6,900 nucleotides of DNA from Desulfurococcales archaeon (GTDB taxonomy: Archaea; Thermoproteota; Thermoprotei_A; Sulfolobales; AG1). Shown piece after piece: positions 5,009 through 6,900 of this stretch. The stretch lies in the NCBI GenBank assembly GCA_026990885.1, contig JALXCO010000111.1:1-6900 (forward strand). Direction: 5' to 3'. The position numbers were made by a program, and so were the translations under genes. The notes under the pieces were generated by a model that was not told where the DNA came from, made no database searches, and saw only the letters and a program-made list of their open reading frames with translations. Position 1 is the stretch's first letter, and each line of letters opens with the position of its first letter.

Positions 5009-5623
5009 TTGGTAGAGTTAAGAAAAACTGTTGAGGTCCCCGACATATCGATCCGTGAGAGGATAGAGGTGAGCTCAAGAGATAGCGCGGTTATAGTTGT
5101 TGATATGCAGAACGATTTCGCCCATAGAGACGGCAAGCTCTTTGTCCCCTCAGCCCCAGACACCATTCCAGCCATTAAGAGGCTAATTGATAAGGCTAGG
5201 GGGAGTGGGGTCCCTGTTATATACACCCAGGACTGGCATCAGAGAGAGGACCCCGAATTCAGGATCTGGGGAGAGCACGCGGTAGAGAATACGTGGGGTT
5301 CAGAGATCGTTGAGGAGCTCAAGCCCAGGGAGGGGGATATAGTTATTAGGAAACTCAGGTATGACGGATTCTACGGCACCTCCCTGGAACATATACTGTC
5401 TCACGTGCTGAAGAGGAACACACTGGTTATAACTGGAACGGTAGCCAACATATGCGTTCTCCACACAGCTGGGAGCGCTGCATTGAGATGGTTCAACATA
5501 GTTGTCCCGATGGATGGGATATCCGCTTTAAACGAGTTCGATTATCTAGCTGCTTTAAGGCAGATCGATTTTCTCTATAAGGGCACTATCGTTAAGAGTG
5601 TTGATGGGATCTATTTTAGGTGA
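5009..5623 (+). CDS. Isochorismatase/nicotinamidase-family cysteine hydrolase
   Basis: A 204-residue member of the isochorismatase-like hydrolase family. The catalytic triad is complete: Asp32 in VVDMQNDFAH, Lys115 in VIRKLRYDGFYGT and Cys149 in VITGTVANICVLHTAG, the last preceded by the usual turn before the nucleophile. The nicotinamidase metal site is also present: Asp75 and His77 in YTQDWHQ, and His90 in WGEHAVENTWG. This metal site favours nicotinamidase (PncA: nicotinamide to nicotinate plus ammonia in NAD salvage), while the KxRYxGFxGT spacing is also seen in other amidohydrolases of the family such as ureidoacrylate hydrolases, so I give no symbol. The cytosolic protein carries about 25 residues before the core fold. 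The TTG start follows a GGGGGG-rich sequence; no better start exists before the catalytic Asp. It converges on the padR gene with an 18-base gap. Confidence 0.85.
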   Translation: MVELRKTVEVPDISIRERIEVSSRDSAVIVVDMQNDFAHRDGKLFVPSAPDTIPAIKRLIDKARGSGVPVIYTQDWHQREDPEFRIWGEHAVENTWGSEIVEELKPREGDIVIRKLRYDGFYGTSLEHILSHVLKRNTLVITGTVANICVLHTAGSAALRWFNIVVPMDGISALNEFDYLAALRQIDFLYKGTIVKSVDGIYFR

Positions 5624-5641
5624 GCGGGCCAGAAATATATC

Positions 5642-6133
5642 CTAGAGCTCTCTGAGCAGCTCCTCAATGGCGTCTCTAAGGCTCTTAAGCTTGTTTTTGA
5701 GTTCAGGAACATGTTTTTTTGCTACCTGCTTCAGCTCTGGGTCTATGTCGCTGTACTTTATCTTGTGAAGTATATCTATGTGGGCCCTAAAAACCCTGGT
5801 TAGGTGCTCTATATTTTTATCTACAAGATCAATGATGAATTTTAGGCCCCTGTCGCTCAGTGAGTATATTATGAGCGGTACTTTCCCTCTCTGCTCCATC
5901 TTTCTCTCAACCAGACCCATGGACTCTAGCTTTTTAAGTATTGGGTATATTGATCCTGCACCCGCCTTTACGTTGCCTGGAGCCATAGATCTTATTCTCT
6001 TCATTATCTCGTATCCATGAGCATCACCCATGAGGAGTGAGAGCAGAACCAGATAGGTTATCCTGATCTTTGGCTCGAGCTCAACAACTAGGCTGGACAG
6101 CTCTGTCGAGTTGATCTCTCTAGCTATATTCAT
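5642..6133 (-). CDS. PadR-family transcriptional regulator
   Basis: A 163-residue PadR-type repressor. The winged helix-turn-helix covers about residues 24-100: LVLLSLLMGDAHGYEIMKRI (28-47) has the family's LxGxxHGYEI signature, AGAGSIYPILKKLESMGLV (57-75) is the recognition helix region, and PLIIYSLSDRGLKFI (86-100) is the wing and following helix. The C-terminal 60 residues are helical and charged, the usual dimerisation part, of modest length. PadR proteins sense small molecules or stress and commonly repress a neighbouring membrane transporter. Here the gene is divergent from an MMPL-type gene, and a palindrome lies in the shared promoter region, so it is the likely repressor of that gene (inference). 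The ATG at 6133 is preceded by GGGTG (6140-6144) six bases away and by the TATA-like AATTAAATTTATT on the minus strand (6166-6178). Confidence 0.92.
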   Translation of the reverse strand: MNIAREINSTELSSLVVELEPKIRITYLVLLSLLMGDAHGYEIMKRIRSMAPGNVKAGAGSIYPILKKLESMGLVERKMEQRGKVPLIIYSLSDRGLKFIIDLVDKNIEHLTRVFRAHIDILHKIKYSDIDPELKQVAKKHVPELKNKLKSLRDAIEELLREL

Positions 6134-6165
6134 TATCTACACCCGCCCCCAATCTGTGTTTCTCG

Positions 6166-6178
6166 AATAAATTTAATT
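6166..6178 (-). promoter_or_regulatory. TATA-type promoter of the padR gene
   Basis: Minus-strand AATTAAATTTATT lies 33-45 bases before the ATG at 6133, predicting a leader of about 10-15 bases that carries the GGGTG ribosome-binding sequence. It is roughly 30 bases from the palindrome at 6206-6219, so one bound repressor could reach both promoters only through neighbouring sites or oligomers. Confidence 0.45.
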
Positions 6179-6187
6179 CCCCATACA

Positions 6188-6200
6188 TATAAAAATATAT
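6188..6200 (+). promoter_or_regulatory. TATA-type promoter of the MMPL-type gene
   Basis: TATAAAAATATAT lies 18-30 bases before the GTG start at 6218. Transcription should begin about at the start codon, giving a leaderless mRNA, which agrees with the lack of a Shine-Dalgarno sequence. Its 3' end overlaps the first copy of the 11-bp direct repeat. Confidence 0.5.
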
Positions 6201-6235
6201 TGATAACCGATATATCGGTGAAAGATATATTGATA
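6195..6235. repeat. 11-bp direct repeat flanking the palindrome
   Basis: ATATATTGATA occurs at 6195-6205 and again at 6225-6235, exactly 30 bp apart, about three helical turns, one copy on each side of the palindrome at 6206-6219. The second copy lies inside the first codons of the MMPL gene. The offset is also a multiple of three, so both copies read TTG-ATA in the coding frame; the first TTG (6200) is an alternative start. Confidence 0.6.
6206..6219. promoter_or_regulatory. Perfect 14-bp palindrome, probable operator of the padR-MMPL pair
   Basis: ACCGATATATCGGT is a perfect inverted repeat between the TATA box (6188-6200) and the MMPL coding region; its last two bases are the first two of the GTG start. 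A protein bound here would cover the predicted transcription start and block RNA polymerase, the common archaeal way of repression. The divergent PadR protein is the obvious candidate. The palindrome differs from the ATGT-N8-ACAT sites of well-studied bacterial PadR proteins, so the link is inferred from position. Confidence 0.6.
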
Positions 6236-6900
6236 GGGATCATAGCTAGAAGGCCGCTAGCGGCTATAGGCTTCTGGATTATCATGATGATCCTGCTTCT
6301 CCCGATCTTTTTTAGGATCGAGGAAGCAGTAATCTATAACGAGGAGTCTATGCTACCCAAAGACATGGAGAGTATAAGGGCTCTCGAGATACGAAGAGAG
6401 ATAGCTGGTGGCGATTCTGAGAAGGAGATAATCTTTATTGATGGCGTCGACATAGGCGATCTAGAGACCAATCTCAGGCTCATAGATCTTTTCAGGGATA
6501 TAGAAAGCTCCGTAATAGGTAGATACGCCGAGGAGATAGATGGCTACCCCTATATAGTTTCAGATATTTTTAGCTCGATCAATTCAAGCCTGGAGAGCAT
6601 GATCCATAACGTATCAAACATATCTACAGCACTATATAACGCCAGTATAGAAGCCATCGATGGGTTATCCAGAACCGTTGAATCCCTCAAATCCCTAAAC
6701 GAGCTTATTAGAGGTATCAACGAGCTGATACTATCTGCCGATGCGGAATACAGCAGGCTGGTTAATGAAACAACCACTATTTCATGGATAGCTGTTCAGA
6801 TTAGGGAGCTTGATCTCCAGTACAGGTATTTAACCACGCAGCTGGAGAGACTGATAAGATCTATTCCAGATATATCGGAAAGTATAGTTAGGCTAGATAG
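6218..6900 (+). CDS. MMPL/RND-type membrane transporter, N-terminal part (cut by window edge)
   Basis: Open to the right edge; 227 residues are visible. It starts with IARRPLAAIGFWIIMMILLL (residues 9-28), a basic RRP turn followed by a transmembrane helix, as at the start of MMPL/YdfJ-type members of the RND superfamily, which move lipids or hydrophobic compounds by proton exchange. Then comes NEESMLPKDMESIRALE (41-57), like the family's SxxxLPxxSxS element, and a non-membrane domain. From about residue 113 the sequence is helical with heptad-like Ile/Leu spacing, probably a long extracytoplasmic coiled-coil insertion. This part carries five N-x-S/T sequons (Asn122, 131, 134, 141, 183). The later helices and active-site residues lie outside the window. 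I chose GTG 6218 for its fit to the promoter spacing; TTG 6200 in the same frame is possible. Divergent from, and probably controlled by, the PadR gene. Confidence 0.72.
   Translation, partial: MKDILIGIIARRPLAAIGFWIIMMILLLPIFFRIEEAVIYNEESMLPKDMESIRALEIRREIAGGDSEKEIIFIDGVDIGDLETNLRLIDLFRDIESSVIGRYAEEIDGYPYIVSDIFSSINSSLESMIHNVSNISTALYNASIEAIDGLSRTVESLKSLNELIRGINELILSADAEYSRLVNETTTISWIAVQIRELDLQYRYLTTQLERLIRSIPDISESIVRLD

Noticed and set aside
4699..5034. 111-residue plus-strand open frame across the finger protein and the divergent promoter region
   Set aside because: It is antisense to the finger protein, whose Cys/His pattern, ribosome-binding site and TATA box support the other strand.
5778..6020. 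80-residue plus-strand open frame opposite padR
   Set aside because: Pure antisense shadow of the clear PadR winged-helix sequence.
6550..6777. 75-residue minus-strand open frame opposite the MMPL-type gene
   Set aside because: Antisense to a continuous plus-strand frame with a promoter and membrane helix; Ser/Leu-rich shadow composition.

Overview
The window looks like chromosomal DNA of a thermophilic archaeon of the Thermoproteota (former Crenarchaeota). Reasons: most genes are preceded by an A/T-rich TATA-type box 25-45 bases upstream, starts are often GTG or TTG with no or a very short leader, arginine is mostly AGG/AGA and isoleucine often ATA, and several products belong to archaeal families (Alg14-like glycosyltransferase, archaeal endonuclease IV-like protein, WtpB-type permease, PadR next to an MMPL protein). 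I cannot place it at genus level. There is no rRNA, CRISPR array, transposase or integrase, and I could not make out a tRNA.

Layout. 1-265 (minus): start of an Alg14-like glycosyltransferase that runs off the left edge. 451-1134 (plus): chlorite-dismutase/HemQ-family protein. 1210-1572 (plus): unrecognised 120-residue protein. 1784-2632 (plus): endonuclease IV-like TIM-barrel protein. 2765-3082 (plus): unrecognised 105-residue, probably beta-rich protein, meeting head-on a minus-strand group. That group, read right to left, is a C2H2-finger-like small protein with an acidic tail (4889-4584), an ABC permease of the tungstate/molybdate type (4531 or 4627 to 3722) and a membrane-anchored thioredoxin-like protein (3649-3104). 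5009-5623 (plus): isochorismatase/nicotinamidase-family hydrolase, diverging from the finger protein and converging on a PadR regulator (6133-5642, minus). 6218 to the right edge (plus): N-terminal part of an MMPL/RND-type membrane protein, divergent from the PadR gene.

Functional picture. Most genes look like separate housekeeping or stress functions, each with its own promoter: surface glycosylation, a heme-binding family protein, possible DNA repair, NAD-type hydrolase chemistry, extracytoplasmic thiol chemistry and oxyanion uptake. The clearest regulatory unit is the divergent padR-MMPL pair. A perfect 14-bp palindrome (6206-6219) sits between the TATA box and the start codon of the MMPL gene and is flanked by an 11-bp direct repeat 30 bp apart, as expected of an operator that blocks transcription of an export-type membrane protein. 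A second perfect 14-bp palindrome with an extra half-site (2683-2704) lies just upstream of the promoter of the 105-residue gene.

I did not find a convincing new multi-gene system. The points most worth following are the padR/MMPL operator, the finger protein with its permease neighbour (no ATPase or binding-protein gene in view), the altered active-site positions of the HemQ-like and endonuclease IV-like proteins, and the 2683 palindrome. All protein assignments come from reading motifs by eye; no database search was possible.
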